This document shows positions 11,808 through 21,400 of a stretch of DNA of 64,000 nt, piece by piece (position 1 is the first letter of the stretch; every line of letters begins with the position of its first letter). The position numbers and the translations under genes were made by a program. Source of the stretch: Globodera rostochiensis (lineage: Eukaryota > Nematoda > Chromadorea > Rhabditida > Heteroderidae); contig JAEVLN010000009.1 in assembly GCA_018350325.1 (NCBI GenBank), positions 2,253,388-2,317,387 on the forward strand, read 5' to 3'. The notes under the pieces were generated by a model, which saw only the letters and a list, made by a program, of their open reading frames with translations, was not told the DNA's origin and searched no databases.

Positions 11808-13021
11808 TAGGGCTGCTCGGGAATTGAAATTTACCGAGAATCGAGAACCGAGACCGAGACCGAGAAATGACACCGAGAACCGAGACCGAGACCGAGAAAT
11901 GACCCCGAGACTCGAGACCGAGAACGAGACCCAAAAAAACCGAGAAATTTCTCGACTCGGGAACCGAGAACCGAGAAATTTCTAATTTTTTTTTCAATTC
12001 ACTAAAAAAATATTGTTTTTAAGCTCCAAAAATTTTCATTAAATTATTTTACACTCAGGGCTGCCAACTGTCCTTATTTATAAAATTTGTCCTTATTTTC
12101 GGGTTCGGAAAGTTTTTCAAATTTAGTTGAATTGTGAAGGCTTGGTGTAATTTTTTCCGACTAAAAAGATGTTTTTCTTGCATATTCACCGAACAAGGCT
12201 GCAAAAAAATCTTACCAACCAATTTGCGGCAAATTTTGAATTTCCATTTTTATTTCTGGAACAATTTTTGCCCGATATCCATTCCATCGTAACCGCCGGA
12301 GAAAAGAATTTTTAAAGTTCAATTTAGGAGTGTATTTTCGTGGTTTTTAATGCATTTTTTACGAAATTTTCAAAAAATGCAAATTTTTGCAAATTCTGCT
12401 TTATTTAGGAGTGGGAGGGGGGGGGGGGGGTCGGCGGTGCCGATAGGCGCCGTCGAGAAAATTTCGAATTTTTAACTCAATTTGTTAAGAGATTTGCAGC
12501 CAAAATTTTAAAAATGCGGTGATTTTTTCAAGCATTTTAGGAAAGGAAGGGGGGGCGGGTGGCTCCGATAGGTGCCGCCGGGGAAAAATTAAAGTTTTCG
12601 TGAATTCTCAATTAGGAAAATGTGCTTAAAATGCAAAAAAACCATCATTTTTATAAGATTTTGTTAGAATCAATAAAAAGGAGTATTTATTAAATTAAAA
12701 GAATAAAATGGATTTTAAGTAAGGGAATAGAACTCACGATAAATAAATTACCGGTCAGAATTTAACCACTGAGCCATACGACAACTGAGTACAAATGGTT
12801 TGCAAAAGATATATAATCAAAGATTTTTTTAAATTGATTTGTCATTATGCATTTTTTAAATCTTTCAAGCTCAGATTCTGTAATGAATTCCACCAAAAAC
12901 CCAATCTTTACCAGTGCAAAAAAGTCTCGTTTTCCGAGACTAAAAACCCGAGACCGAGACCCAAAAAAACCGAGAAATTTCTCGACTCGAGAACCGAGAC
13001 CGAGAATCTCGAGCAGCCCTA
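11808..13021. mobile_element. Non-autonomous hAT-type element, 1214 bp
   Basis: Inverted ends TAGGGCTGCTCG and CGAGCAGCCCTA are flanked by an exact 8-bp duplication GTGTGCAC (11800-11807 and 13022-13029), which fits the hAT preference nTnnnnAn. Subterminal ACCGAGACCGAGAA repeats occur at both ends. No transposase frame is visible. Inside are the dispersed GGCGGTGCCGATAGGCGCCG hairpin and a tRNA-like segment on the minus strand (about 12740-12790). Confidence 0.85.
12730..12795 (-). repeat. tRNA-like (SINE-type) segment inside the hAT element
   Basis: Reads on the minus strand TATGGCTCAGTGGTTAA, an A-box-like motif, then GAGTTCTATTCCC, a weak B-box-like motif. It resembles a second tRNA-like insert at 57704-57775, also inside a hAT-type element. 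It does not fold into a full tRNA. Confidence 0.35.
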
Positions 13022-13290
13022 GTGTGCACAGCGGTGACCCCCCAAACAAACAAAAAGCTCTGACTTCATTACCCGTGGAGGAGACTTCCCCGGGGGGAAC
13101 AAAAACGGAAAGTCAATGGAGGGATGCGCCGGGTATAAATAATAGCGCATCAGGTCATACTCAGTCGTCGAATCGAACTGAAGTATTTCTGGAGGATGGA
13201 GGCCTCCCCTCGAGGGAGGAATTGTGAACACTTAACACCCTTGCATAACCGATTCTCTTGACCGATGAAGCGCGTTGAACCCTCCAAAAT

Positions 13291-13697
13291 TTTTTAAAAA
13301 TGTCTTGATATTTATATTTAAAGATTCCATCGGGAATGCCCACCAGTAAGCAAAGTCAAGCAAATTAAAACACAATTTCGGTTTTTTTTTTTTGCCTTAA
13401 ACGTCATCCTCCCCTCCTTCGCTATTGGCACTCTGATCGTCCGGCTTCCTGCATTTTGTGTAATGTTCGTCGCTCGATTAAAAATTTGTTGGAAAAATTA
13501 TTTCATGCGAAAATATGCACATTCCGATGAATAAATTGTTAAAAACAAATGCAAAAAACATCAAAAAGCATCATTTTTAAATTTTAGCATCATTGACTTT
13601 CCAAAAAACATCAAAATGATGCTAAAGCATCAAATTTGCGAGCCCTGCTTATTTATGTATATCCTAATGAGTTTTAATTAACTAAAGTTCAATTTAG
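13291..13697. other. Intergenic, AT-rich
   Basis: No gene. The right part has CATCAAAA/GCATCA low-complexity sequence and GAGCCCTG, a possible transposon end. The segment TATCCTAATGAGTTTTAAT near 13660 is shared with the introns before exon 3 of the 4-span paralogues. Confidence 0.45.
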
Positions 13698-14135
13698 TCC
13701 AACATTCTCAGCGCCTGGGCTTGTTTGATGGTCATTTATGCACAGAAAGTGCGCAAACCGTGGTTGTTCGTGACATACCTGATTATCGGGGTGCAATTAA
13801 TTTCTTTTTATGAAGAATATAGTCTGGAAAATGGGACCGGATAGGGTTATGATCCCACTTTTTGACCGGGATCCCACCAACGCCCCGCACATTTCGAAAA
13901 ACTTCCATAATTTTGCGCTTTTCAATTGATTTTTGGACAATTACCTCTCTTTAATCCCGCCCTCTCTAATTATCCCCCACCTCATTTAGCTAATCAAATA
14001 CATTTTACAATTTAAGGCCCTCGAGGTGATCGGTTGCGTGATTATTGTAAGGAAGCGAGCGTGTCCAGCTGGCTGGGACGGTTAAAACGCCTATGGCGGG
14101 GGCATAAGATCCATAAGAGGGACGGCTAATGGGAA

Positions 14136-14225
14136 GCCCCGGTAGCTCAGACGGTAAGAGCATTGGTTCTGGGTGAGAAGCTGATCACTGCACCGAAGGT
14201 CGTGGGTTCAATTCCTGCCCGGGGC
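14136..14225 (+). tRNA. tRNA-like gene, possible Pro(UGG) with a 17-nt intron (copy 1)
   Basis: A 7-bp acceptor stem GCCCCGG/CCGGGGC, a D stem GCTC/GAGC, an anticodon stem TTGGT/ACCGA and a T arm GTGGGTTCAATTCCTGC can be drawn, with matching A and B boxes (TAGCTCAGACGG, GGTTCAATTCC). Removing 17 nt after position 37 leaves a 73-nt tRNA with anticodon TGG. Position 33 would be C instead of the universal U, and the T stem has G:U pairs, so a tRNA-derived repeat is at least as likely as a working tRNA. CCA is present 2 nt after the stem. Confidence 0.4.
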
Positions 14226-14433
14226 TACCATTTTGCCTATCTCTTACTGGTAGCACCGGATGGTTGCCCAACCGTCGCCAGCTGGTGATTGATCAGACCA
14301 TCGATCGATCGGACCGAGGGACCGGTCCCGTGGAGGAAAGAGCTGTAAGGAAGCGAGCGTGTCCAGCTGGCTGGGACGGTTAAAACGCCTATGGCGGGGG
14401 TATAAGATCCATAAGAGGGACGGCTAATGGGAA

Positions 14434-14523
14434 GCCCCGGTAGCTCAGACGGTAAGAGCATTGGTTCTGGGTGAGAAGCTGATCACTGCACCGAAGGTCG
14501 TGGGTTCAATTCCTGCCCGGGGC
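14434..14523 (+). tRNA. tRNA-like gene, possible Pro(UGG) with a 17-nt intron (copy 2)
   Basis: Identical by eye to the copy 298 bp upstream, including the intron, so the duplication is recent. The same doubts about function apply. Confidence 0.4.
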
Positions 14524-15249
14524 TACCATTTTGCCTATCTCTTACTTTATGTCCTATATGCTTTATGGCTGTGTGTTTGAAACATCGGCGGAGTTCTCGG
14601 AGCACGACGACAAATGTACGTTTTGAACGGGGAGGGTATTTATTGGGTTCGTTCGAGACTTGTAATTTACGGAGACTCGACACCAAAAAAAAACACTCGA
14701 ATTTGGGCATTTTTCGAAAATTCAAAATTTTACAAAAATCAAATTAAGCCCCCCCCCCCCCCCCCCCAACTGTCTCTGATACTCTCGGGATGCCGCCATA
14801 TTTCCCATTTCTTTCTGGTTTCACTGTTGTGATTGAAAGCAATTAATGCGAGAGAACGGATAAAATTAATTATACCTAAAATAATTTTAATGTTGTTCTT
14901 TTTTTACAATTTTTTAAAATTACATTTTTAATAATAATTATTATTTCTTCGCTTAATTTATTTTTTCAGTGTTTTGTCGCACCTTTTCTCGCAATGGTAG
15001 CATCTTCTTTTTGGTCTTTTATGCCGTGTGTATTCCGTTGTATGTGTGGTTCTACTCCATCATTTTACGTGGATTCTTGGCGGTCAAAAGTGCCCATTTT
15101 CGCCCCCTTCCCGTCCGATGATCGATGATCAATTTATGCCGTCGTTTTTTGTCCGGAAATTTTCCTTTTTTTTTGACAATTCCTTCCCCCGTCCCACTAC
15201 GCGACACGCGGCGGCACCGGGGGGTTCCCTCTTGATCGATCGGTGTTAA

Positions 15250-15600
15250 AATATTTTTTTTTTTGTAAATTTAAATTTTTGATACTTTTTTCAAGAATAT
15301 TTAAAATTCTGAACGTTTTGTGCCAAACTTATCCATTTTTTTTCGGTTTTGAAAGTGAAAAATGCAATAGTAGTTTGCACTTTGAAGCCGCCATGTTGTG
15401 TTTGTACACTGATAGTGAATGTGAGGGCCAAGAGTGAGAGGAAACAAATCGATCTGAGCGTGAATAGCTGGGGGAGCTCAGACGGGTGAAAAAGTTGAAA
15501 ATTATTCATCCCAGAGAAAAAAGTGCCAGAGTAAAGCATTGGACAGAGAAAAGCATTCGTAAATATATGGTGGCAGTGAGCCAAATTGATGGCGCCAGCG
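15250..15600 (+). repeat. Upstream block, copy 1
   Basis: Shared with 19265-19615 and 22535-22915: TTTGCACTTTG, CCATGTTGTGT, GTACACT, AAACAAATCGATCTGA, GCATTGGACAGAGAAAA and CGTAAATAT in the same order. In each case it precedes sequence related to the gene at 23194, so it is probably that gene's ancestral promoter or 5' UTR, carried along by duplication. Confidence 0.65.
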
Positions 15601-15659
15601 TATTTTTTTTTAATTTTGGCTGCAAATCTCAGCACAAATTTCCATATAAAAAATTTAAA

Positions 15660-15745
15660 ATGGAATTCGGTGTCACGCGTTCACCGCATTTAATGCTCAC
15701 AAATCAGCTCTATGCTGTTCATCACTGTTTTCTGTCTTTGTTGGT
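15660..15745 (+). pseudogene. Remnant of exon 1 of the FRAG1/PGAP2-like gene
   Basis: Starts ATGGAATTCGGTGTCACGCG, matching ATGGAATTGGGTGTCGCGCG at 23194. It is degraded downstream (frameshifts, and the donor region GGTTATAA in place of GGTGTG). It is followed by duplicated TTTAATTTAATTTTAAACAT repeats (15735-15875). Confidence 0.65.
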
Positions 15746-16353
15746 TATAAATGAATATTTTAATTTAATTTAATTTTAAACATAATTTTTATTTAAAAAA
15801 TATATAAATGAATATTTTAATTTAATTTAATTTAATTTAATTTTAAACATAATTTTTATTTAAAAAAAATATAAATGAACTCCTTTTCGAGGAGCAATGT
15901 GTTCAAAATTCCGGGAGCGGGAATCCCGTTAAAATCGCGTGGGAGTCCCGCTCCCGCCGGGCTCTACAATACACACACACCTCCTCTGCCTCATTATTTA
16001 AATTTTGAAATTAAAATATATATAAATATATTTAAATAGTTTTGTTTCCAATCACTTAAAAATATTCACATGCTAATCACATGCCGTTTTAGGTAAAAAA
16101 CGAAATTTGCAAATAAATGCCCAGAAAATGGACAACAAAAGGTTGTGGCAGTGGCAACCACAGCATTGAGACGGTGAAATTGGAATTCAAAAACATTTTT
16201 AATTGTTTTTATTAATTTAAGGGGACTGATTTGGTCGTGCTGCTCCTCCGTGTGATCGACATAATATGTGGTGCAATTAGCATGCTGATTCTGCTCTGCA
16301 TTGGGACCGCATATGTAATTAATTGGCAAAACATTTAGAAACAAATTAGCAAC

Positions 16354-16481
16354 TTTCGAAACCCTATCCTAATGAGTTTTAATGGACTCAAATTTCGAAA
16401 CCCTATCCTAATGAGTTTTAATGGACTCAAATTTCGAAACCCTATCCTAATGAGTTTTAATGGACTCAAATTTCGAAACCC
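16354..16481. repeat. Tandem ~39-bp repeat in intron 2 of paralogue A
   Basis: Just over three copies of a unit containing CCTAATGAGTTTTAATGGAC and TTTCGAAACC, with a further partial copy at 16800-16840. Single copies of TATCCTAATGAGTTTTAAT sit at the same place in paralogues B and C, so the array grew from an ancestral intron sequence. Confidence 0.8.
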
Positions 16482-16982
16482 TAATAGGGTTAATTGAATC
16501 AAAGAGAATACCTCCCAATTTATAGGCAACAAGAAGGGGAGGGGCTTTTGATCAAAACTACCGATCAGAGGGAAATACTATGGTGAAAGGGGAGGGCGTT
16601 AGGTGGCTAGACAGATTTGGAGAGAGGGAGAGAACGAGAAGATGTTAGGGTGAGAGAATGGGGGGAGAGGGGAGAACAACAGCGGCCAATTCAAGCATAC
16701 GAAGGGGAAGGGAAGGGACAATCAAAGGAATTTTGAGGTGATCATTTGGATGATCACTTTTCCATCACAAACCCTAATGGACTCAACGTTCAAAACTTAA
16801 TGGACTCAAATTTCGAAACCCTATCCTAATGAGTTTTATGGACTAAATTTAGTCGTACATCGCCAGCGCCTGTGTGTCTTTACTGGTCATTTTTGCACAT
16901 AAACGCGCAAGCCAGGCTTGTTCGTGCCATGCTTGATTCTCGGGGTACATTTTCTGTTTCATGGAGTAGTTTGTGTAGTGAG

Positions 16983-17139
16983 TAGAGCACGGACCAAACG
17001 AGATTCTTGAGCGAAATCTCGATCGACAAACTTTTAAGAAGATTTTTTCGAGATTTTCTGTGATCTCGAACAAATCTCGATGGTGGTTTTTTTCAAGATT
17101 CTCGATCGAATCTCGATCAGTCCTCAAGTCCGGGCTCTA
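16983..17139. mobile_element. hAT-like MITE in intron 3 of paralogue A
   Basis: Ends TAGAGCACGGAC and GTCCGGGCTCTA. Left flank GTAGTGAG; the same 8-mer lies 3 bp beyond the right end. An element of the same type is present at the same position in paralogue B (20193-20297). Confidence 0.5.
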
Positions 17140-17408
17140 GTAGTAGTGAGTCAGAGAGACCAATTTGCTTTATTTTTAAGGCCAAATGCCATGGAAATTT
17201 GTGTGTTGATTTAAAAATGTTTATTGGCTTAAAAAGTAATAAATCAAAGCAAAAAAATGGATGTCATAAAAATGGCATATTTTCGACCCCTCGATGCCAT
17301 CATTTTGGAAATTTGCCGTATTTTTTGCCATATTCCACACTTGAAAAACACCAAAATGAGGCTTAAACCTCAAATCTGGCTACCCTGTCTATAACGTTGT
17401 TTTGTCGT

Positions 17409-17577
17409 AAAAAACGGGAAATATCCGGATATCCGCGGATATACAGCGGATATATCCGGATAAGTGGATTTTCATATCCGTTATTCGTCCGTATCCGTGA
17501 CCTTCCGAAATTCCATATCCATTATCCGTCCGTATTCGGATATATCCGCATATCCGGATATTCATGCACACGCCTGT
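17409..17577. mobile_element. ATATCCGGATAT inverted-repeat element
   Basis: Left end AAATATCCGGATATCCGCGG and right end ending in ATATCCGGATATTC, which are inverted copies, with a terminal ...CACACGCCTG. Another end of this family lies near 4978-5115. It is located just before exon 4 of paralogue A. Confidence 0.45.
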
Positions 17578-18451
17578 ATTTTACAATTTAAGGTCGTTGA
17601 GGTGATCGGTTGTGTGGTCATGTTCTATGTGCTTTATGGCTGCGTGTTTAACACCCACTCGGAGTCTGAACGTACGTTTTGTACGGGTAAAGGAGAAAGA
17701 GCATTATAGGGCAGTTATTCGAGGGTGTAGAGTCCAAATCGAACTTCCATTTTGATCTTCTGACCCTTAGCCCGAATTCGGAATTTTTTCGAAAATTCAA
17801 AATTTTACAAAACAAAAATTTGGCCTTAAAATCATTCAAAAAGCATGAATCCCGAATATCTAAAACACGACGGATTCTTTGAATGTTGGGGGTCCTTTTT
17901 TACAGATGCTTAAATTACATTTTAAATATTTTTTCTGTACTTGTCGATCTAACGAATTCAAAGCGCAAGGCCTAAGCCTAACGAACTTTTGACCAAAAAG
18001 GTCCCCCTATGGTTTTTCAAAATTTGAACTGGTTCAAAAACCGGTTTAAAGGTCGAGCCCGCTAAAATTTTTGCTTGTTCCATCATTTTCAGCACCTAAG
18101 AACTATAAACCCGCTTTTGGGTGAGTGATGGTAAAAAAAATAACAAAATCATAGATTTTCAAAATTTTAGATGAGTCAGATCTTAAAAATATTGTCAGCA
18201 CCCTTGAAAACCAATATGTTTTTCAGTAAAATTGGGTAGGGGGGGGGGTCGCAAAATGCGAAAATACCCATTTTTCTTAGACATAAATTTGTTGTTCAGT
18301 GACTCGCACATTTTCTCGCAATGGTTGCATCTTCTTTTTGGTCTTTTATGCCATGTGTATTCTGTTGTATGTGTGCTTCAACTTCATCATCTTGCGTGAA
18401 TTCTCGGCGGTCAAGGAGGCCGAGAGTGGCCGTTCGGGCACTCCCGTCTGA

Positions 18452-19142
18452 TGGCTGATCTACGATGATTGTGATTAAAGCATGATAATTACATAATTAC
18501 GGTCTTCATTGATGCGCGAGCAATTGAAGGACCGATCGTGGGAAAGTCGGGAAGCATTTCATAGGGGAAAAAGACCAGCGGTTGTGCGTGAAAACCGGCA
18601 AAATTCGTCAATTTATCAGTTTCCTTCTCACAAATGTAAATTTTACTTTTTACCATATTTTGGAAAATTTATAAAAAAAATCCCGAAAATTTCAATCTTT
18701 AAGAGTGCATTTTTGATCTTTGAAAAATTCTTTTTAGGTGTGCATTTTCGGGTAAGAAAATTTTGATTTTTAAGAGACATTTTCTTAAAAAAATTTCTGA
18801 AAAAGTGCCTAAATTATTGAATTTCTTAAGAAATGGGGAAACCTGACAAAATTGGGACTAAAAACGCTAAAATGGCGAAATATTGATTAGGTATTCTCAA
18901 AAACGCCAAAATACGGATGTCCCATCCGCTGTTGCCGTTGATCAATGGCGGTCGGAGAGCCTTTTGCTGATATTGGCATTTTGTTAATTAACTGAAATTG
19001 AGCGATTTTCTATGCCGGGCAAACCCAAAATTTTGTTGCAAAGTTTGCTTGACTTTGATAATCCGAATTTTGGACATAAATACAATTATTTACAGTTATA
19101 TCGCGTTATTTCAATTAGGTAGTTATTTGTTCATCTACAACA
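18452..19142. other. Intergenic between paralogues A and B
   Basis: No supported gene. It has an open stretch 18509-18766 of low-complexity Phe/Lys-rich composition that I regard as chance. Remnants of older repeats are present. Confidence 0.4.
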
Positions 19143-19235
19143 CCATGGATCGCCTAATCTCCAACAACGAGAACATCTACGGACTTAATGTTGTAAATGT
19201 GTGCCATGGAGCCAAGCATGTCCATGTCGGCCAAA
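19143..19235 (+). pseudogene. Duplicated last exon of the thaumatin-like gene
   Basis: Nearly identical to 9888-9972 of the 6330-10006 gene (ISNNENIYGLNVVNVCHGAK against ISNNQNIYGLNVVNVCHGAK). It runs through CATGTCGG and then breaks to CCAAACTGACCCC, the same poly(C) junction found after the parent gene. There are no other exons nearby. It is an isolated exon fragment. Confidence 0.85.
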
Positions 19236-19264
19236 CTGACCCCCCCCCCCCCCCCCCCCCGTAT

Positions 19265-19640
19265 TCATCTGAAAATATGTATTTTTTCAAAAATATTAAT
19301 TGTGTCAATTTTCAACTTAACATTATTTCGCTTTATTCCCAAGAAAATGAGGAAACGAGTGCTAAATTTAGACTCTTTGTTGTCGTCATGTTGTGTGTGT
19401 ACACTTTGAATATGGGAGGGTGGGGGGGCCAAGAGTGAGAGGGAACAAATTGATCTGAACGTCAATAGCCGGGTGGAGCGCAGGCGGGTGGGAAACGCTG
19501 AAAATGATTCGTTTCAGAGAAAAAGTGTCAGAGATAAAGCATTGGACAGAGAAAAGCGTTCTCGTAAATATGTGTTGGCAGCGGGCAAAATGGCGGTGCC
19601 CGAGTGGTGCATTTCGCAAAACGCCATGCATTCATTTATT
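19265..19640 (+). repeat. Upstream block, copy 2, plus remnant of exon 2 of the FRAG1/PGAP2-like gene
   Basis: 19265-19615 carries the block landmarks (TGTTGTGTGTGTACACTTTG, AACAAATTGATCTGAACGT, GCATTGGACAGAGAAAAGCG). 19600-19640 matches the start of exon 2 of the gene at 23194 (GCGGTGCCCGAGTGG, ACGCCATGCATT), then ends. Confidence 0.65.
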
Positions 19641-19743
19641 GCCTAAAAACATTCACAAAATGTGAAATTGTAAATGATATATGGCCATTTTAGTTTGTTT
19701 AAATATATAAAAAAAACACATTTTGCAAATAAATTTTCATCAA

Positions 19744-21009
19744 ATGGACAACAGTAGAAGTGGTGTAACCTGCTGTTGTGGCTGCGTCAGCATTGAGAAG
19801 GTGACGACATTAAAACAAAAACATTTTTTGTTTTTAATTTATTTTCATTTAATTAAGGGGACTAATGTGGTCGCAAGTGTCCTCTGTGTGATTGATATAA
19901 TAAGTGCAATAAGCATGTTTGCCCAGCAGTCAATTGCGGGCGGAATGGTAAAATAATTGCGGCAGAAAATAAAAGAAAAAAGTGCACTTTATCAAATTTT
20001 GAAAACAAATCATTATGTATCCTAATGAGTTTTAATATTACCTAATTAATTTAGATCAGCATGGTCTACGCCTTCGCTTGTTTGCTGGTCATTTATGCAC
20101 AGATAGAGCGCAAGCCGGGGTTGTTCATGCCATGCCTGATTCTTGGGGTGCAATTCTTTTTCATGGAGATAGCCCCTGGGGTATTGAGTGAGTAGAGACC
20201 GGACGTGATTGGGATTCTGTCGGGATTGGGTCGGGATTCTGACCGACCATTTTCGGGAATTGGTCGCGATTCCCGACTCAATCCCGAACAGTCTCTAGCA
20301 GAGAGTGACTATTTGACAGTATTGGACGCCTGAAAAGCTTAATGTCCTTTTAGACGACACACCGTATTGCCTTAATAGAGCCCCCGCGGGGTGGGACTCT
20401 ATTTGAGGAAATACCGTAACCAATACGTTTCAAGACGACATACCGTATTTCCTTAAGTAGAGCCCTCGAGGGGGGTGGGACTCTAATTGAGGAAATACGG
20501 TAACCAATACCTTTACAAGACGATAGACCGTGTTTCCTTAAATAGAGCTCCCCCCGGGGGGGGGGGACTTTATTTGAGTAAATACAGTAATCAATATATT
20601 TACAATTTAAGACCTTTGAAGTGGTCGCTCGCGTCGCGTACATGGCCTATCTGCTTTATAGTTGTGTGGTTAAAACACCGGAGTACTGGGAGCACGATTG
20701 TACGTTTTGTACGGGGAGAGAGTAGTTAACAAGGCCGCCCCCCCTGATACTCGGGTGGTATATTTCCCATTTACAAGTTACAATTTTTAGATAATTGATA
20801 ATTATCACTTTTGTTTATTTTTATTATTATTATTATTTAATTTTTTTTTAGTCTTTCTTCGTACGGTTTCTCCCAATGGTTGTAATATCAGCTTGATGGC
20901 TTTTTTTGCCTTGTGTATTCCGTTGTATGCGTGGCTCTACTCCATCATCTATCGTGGATTCTTGGTGGTCAAGAAGGCCGAGAGTGGCCGTTACCGCCCT
21001 CCCGTCTGA
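19744..21009 (+). CDS. Four-span membrane protein, intact copy B
   Basis: Five exons: 19744-19800, 19858-19947, 20055-20180, 20612-20699 and 20852-21009, 172 residues, all GT-AG and in phase. Residues 9-14 are TCCCGC, then GTNVVASVLCVIDIISAISM (span 1), ISMVYAFACLLVIYAQ (span 2), CLILGVQFFFMEIAPG (start of span 3), a short loop with EVVARVAYMAYLLYS, and a last span AFFALCIPLYAWLYSIIYRG. The tail is KKAESGRYRPPV. An N-terminal Cys cluster followed by four hydrophobic helices resembles small nematode tetraspan families (LAPTM- or MARVEL-like), which is an inference from layout only. It is the only one of three local paralogues with an unbroken frame. Its 3' end abuts a 40-bp minisatellite. Confidence 0.8.
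20193..20297. mobile_element. hAT-like MITE in intron 3 of copy B
   Basis: Starts TAGAGACCGGAC and ends GAACAGTCTCTA. The interior is CGGGATT-type low complexity. It occupies the same position as the element at 16983-17139, which suggests insertion before the gene duplication followed by divergence. Confidence 0.5.
20352..20600. repeat. Three tandem hairpin units in intron 3 of copy B
   Basis: Each ~80-bp unit reads ACCGTATTTCCTTAA, TAGAGCCC, a C/G-rich loop, GGGACTCTA, TTGAGGAAATACGGT, so each folds back on itself almost completely. A relic of the same sequence (AGGAAATACGGTAAC) lies at 51150-51164. Confidence 0.8.
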
Positions 21010-21040
21010 TGCAGGGAGCTCGGAATGCCCTCTTTTTATG

Positions 21041-21400
21041 GCAAATGCCATACATTTGGAACATTTGCCCTATTTTTATGGCAAATGCCAGACATTTGGA
21101 ACATTTGCCTTATTTTTATGGCAAATGCCAAACATTTGGAACATTTGCCCTATTTTAATGGCAAATGCCATACATTTGGAACATTTGCCCTATTTTAATG
21201 GCAAATGCCATACATTTGGAACATTTGCCCTATTTTTATGGCAAATGCCATACATTTGGAACATTTGCCCTATTTTTATGGCAAATGCCATACATTTGGA
21301 ACATTTGCCCTATTTTTATGGCAAATGCCAGACATTTGGAACATTTGCCCTATTTTTATGGCAAATGCCATACATTTGGAACATTTGCCATCATTTGGCC
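21041..21400. repeat. Nine-copy 40-bp minisatellite
   Basis: Exact 40-bp period with unit GCAAATGCCATACATTTGGA followed by ACATTTGCCCTATTTTTATG. Variants are single substitutions. ATGGCAAATGCCAT within it is an inverted repeat. It is open in several frames by composition, but it starts 31 bp after the stop of copy B and is not a separate gene. Confidence 0.95.

Larger units (their letters stand above)
11560..13290. repeat. ~600-bp dispersed repeat, copy 2, interrupted
   Basis: Left part 11560-11807 and right part 13022-13290 match copy 1 (10375-10970) in order. They are separated by the inserted element 11808-13021. The right part ends GATGAAGCGCGTTGAACCC, matching the end of copy 1. Confidence 0.65.
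14047..14545 (+). mobile_element. Tandem tRNA-like element inserted in exon 4 of paralogue C
   Basis: Two nearly identical 201-bp units (14047-14247 and 14345-14545) are separated by 97 bp. Each unit begins GTAAG and ends CTTAC and contains a tRNA-like core. Comparison with the other paralogues shows the exon reads directly across, with a possible 4-5 bp target duplication (TTAT). It has a SINE-like structure, but no A-rich tail was found. Confidence 0.7.
13698..15121 (+). pseudogene. 4-span membrane protein paralogue C, broken by a tRNA-like insertion
   Basis: Homologous in order to the intact gene at 19744-21009. Exon 3 is 13698 to about 13827, exon 4 is split into 14017-14046 and 14546-14615, and exon 5 is 14970-15121. 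The last exon is intact (FYAVCIPLYVWFYSIILRGF, ending LPVR). Exons 1 and 2 are absent upstream. Exon 4 is cut by a 499-bp insertion (14047-14545), and the end of exon 3 lacks the usual donor. It therefore cannot encode the normal protein. Confidence 0.75.
16128..18451 (+). pseudogene. 4-span membrane protein paralogue A, frameshifted
   Basis: All five exons are recognisable beside the intact copy at 19744. Exon 1 is 16128-16173 (an 11-nt deletion removes the CCCGC motif and breaks frame). Exon 2 is 16222-16314 (intact, 31 codons). Exon 3 is 16853-16972 (one base missing after GCACA shifts frame and brings a stop). Exon 4 is 17593-17671 (intact). Exon 5 is 18300-18451 (intact, ending SGTPV). 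Two independent lesions make it a pseudogene unless the sequence contains errors. The introns carry three insertions or repeats annotated separately. Confidence 0.75.

Noticed and set aside
14136..14225. Ordinary housekeeping tRNA-Pro
   Set aside because: Loop position 33 would be C, the acceptor stem does not resemble nuclear tRNA-Pro that I know, and it lies in a duplicated inserted unit. Kept only as tRNA-like.
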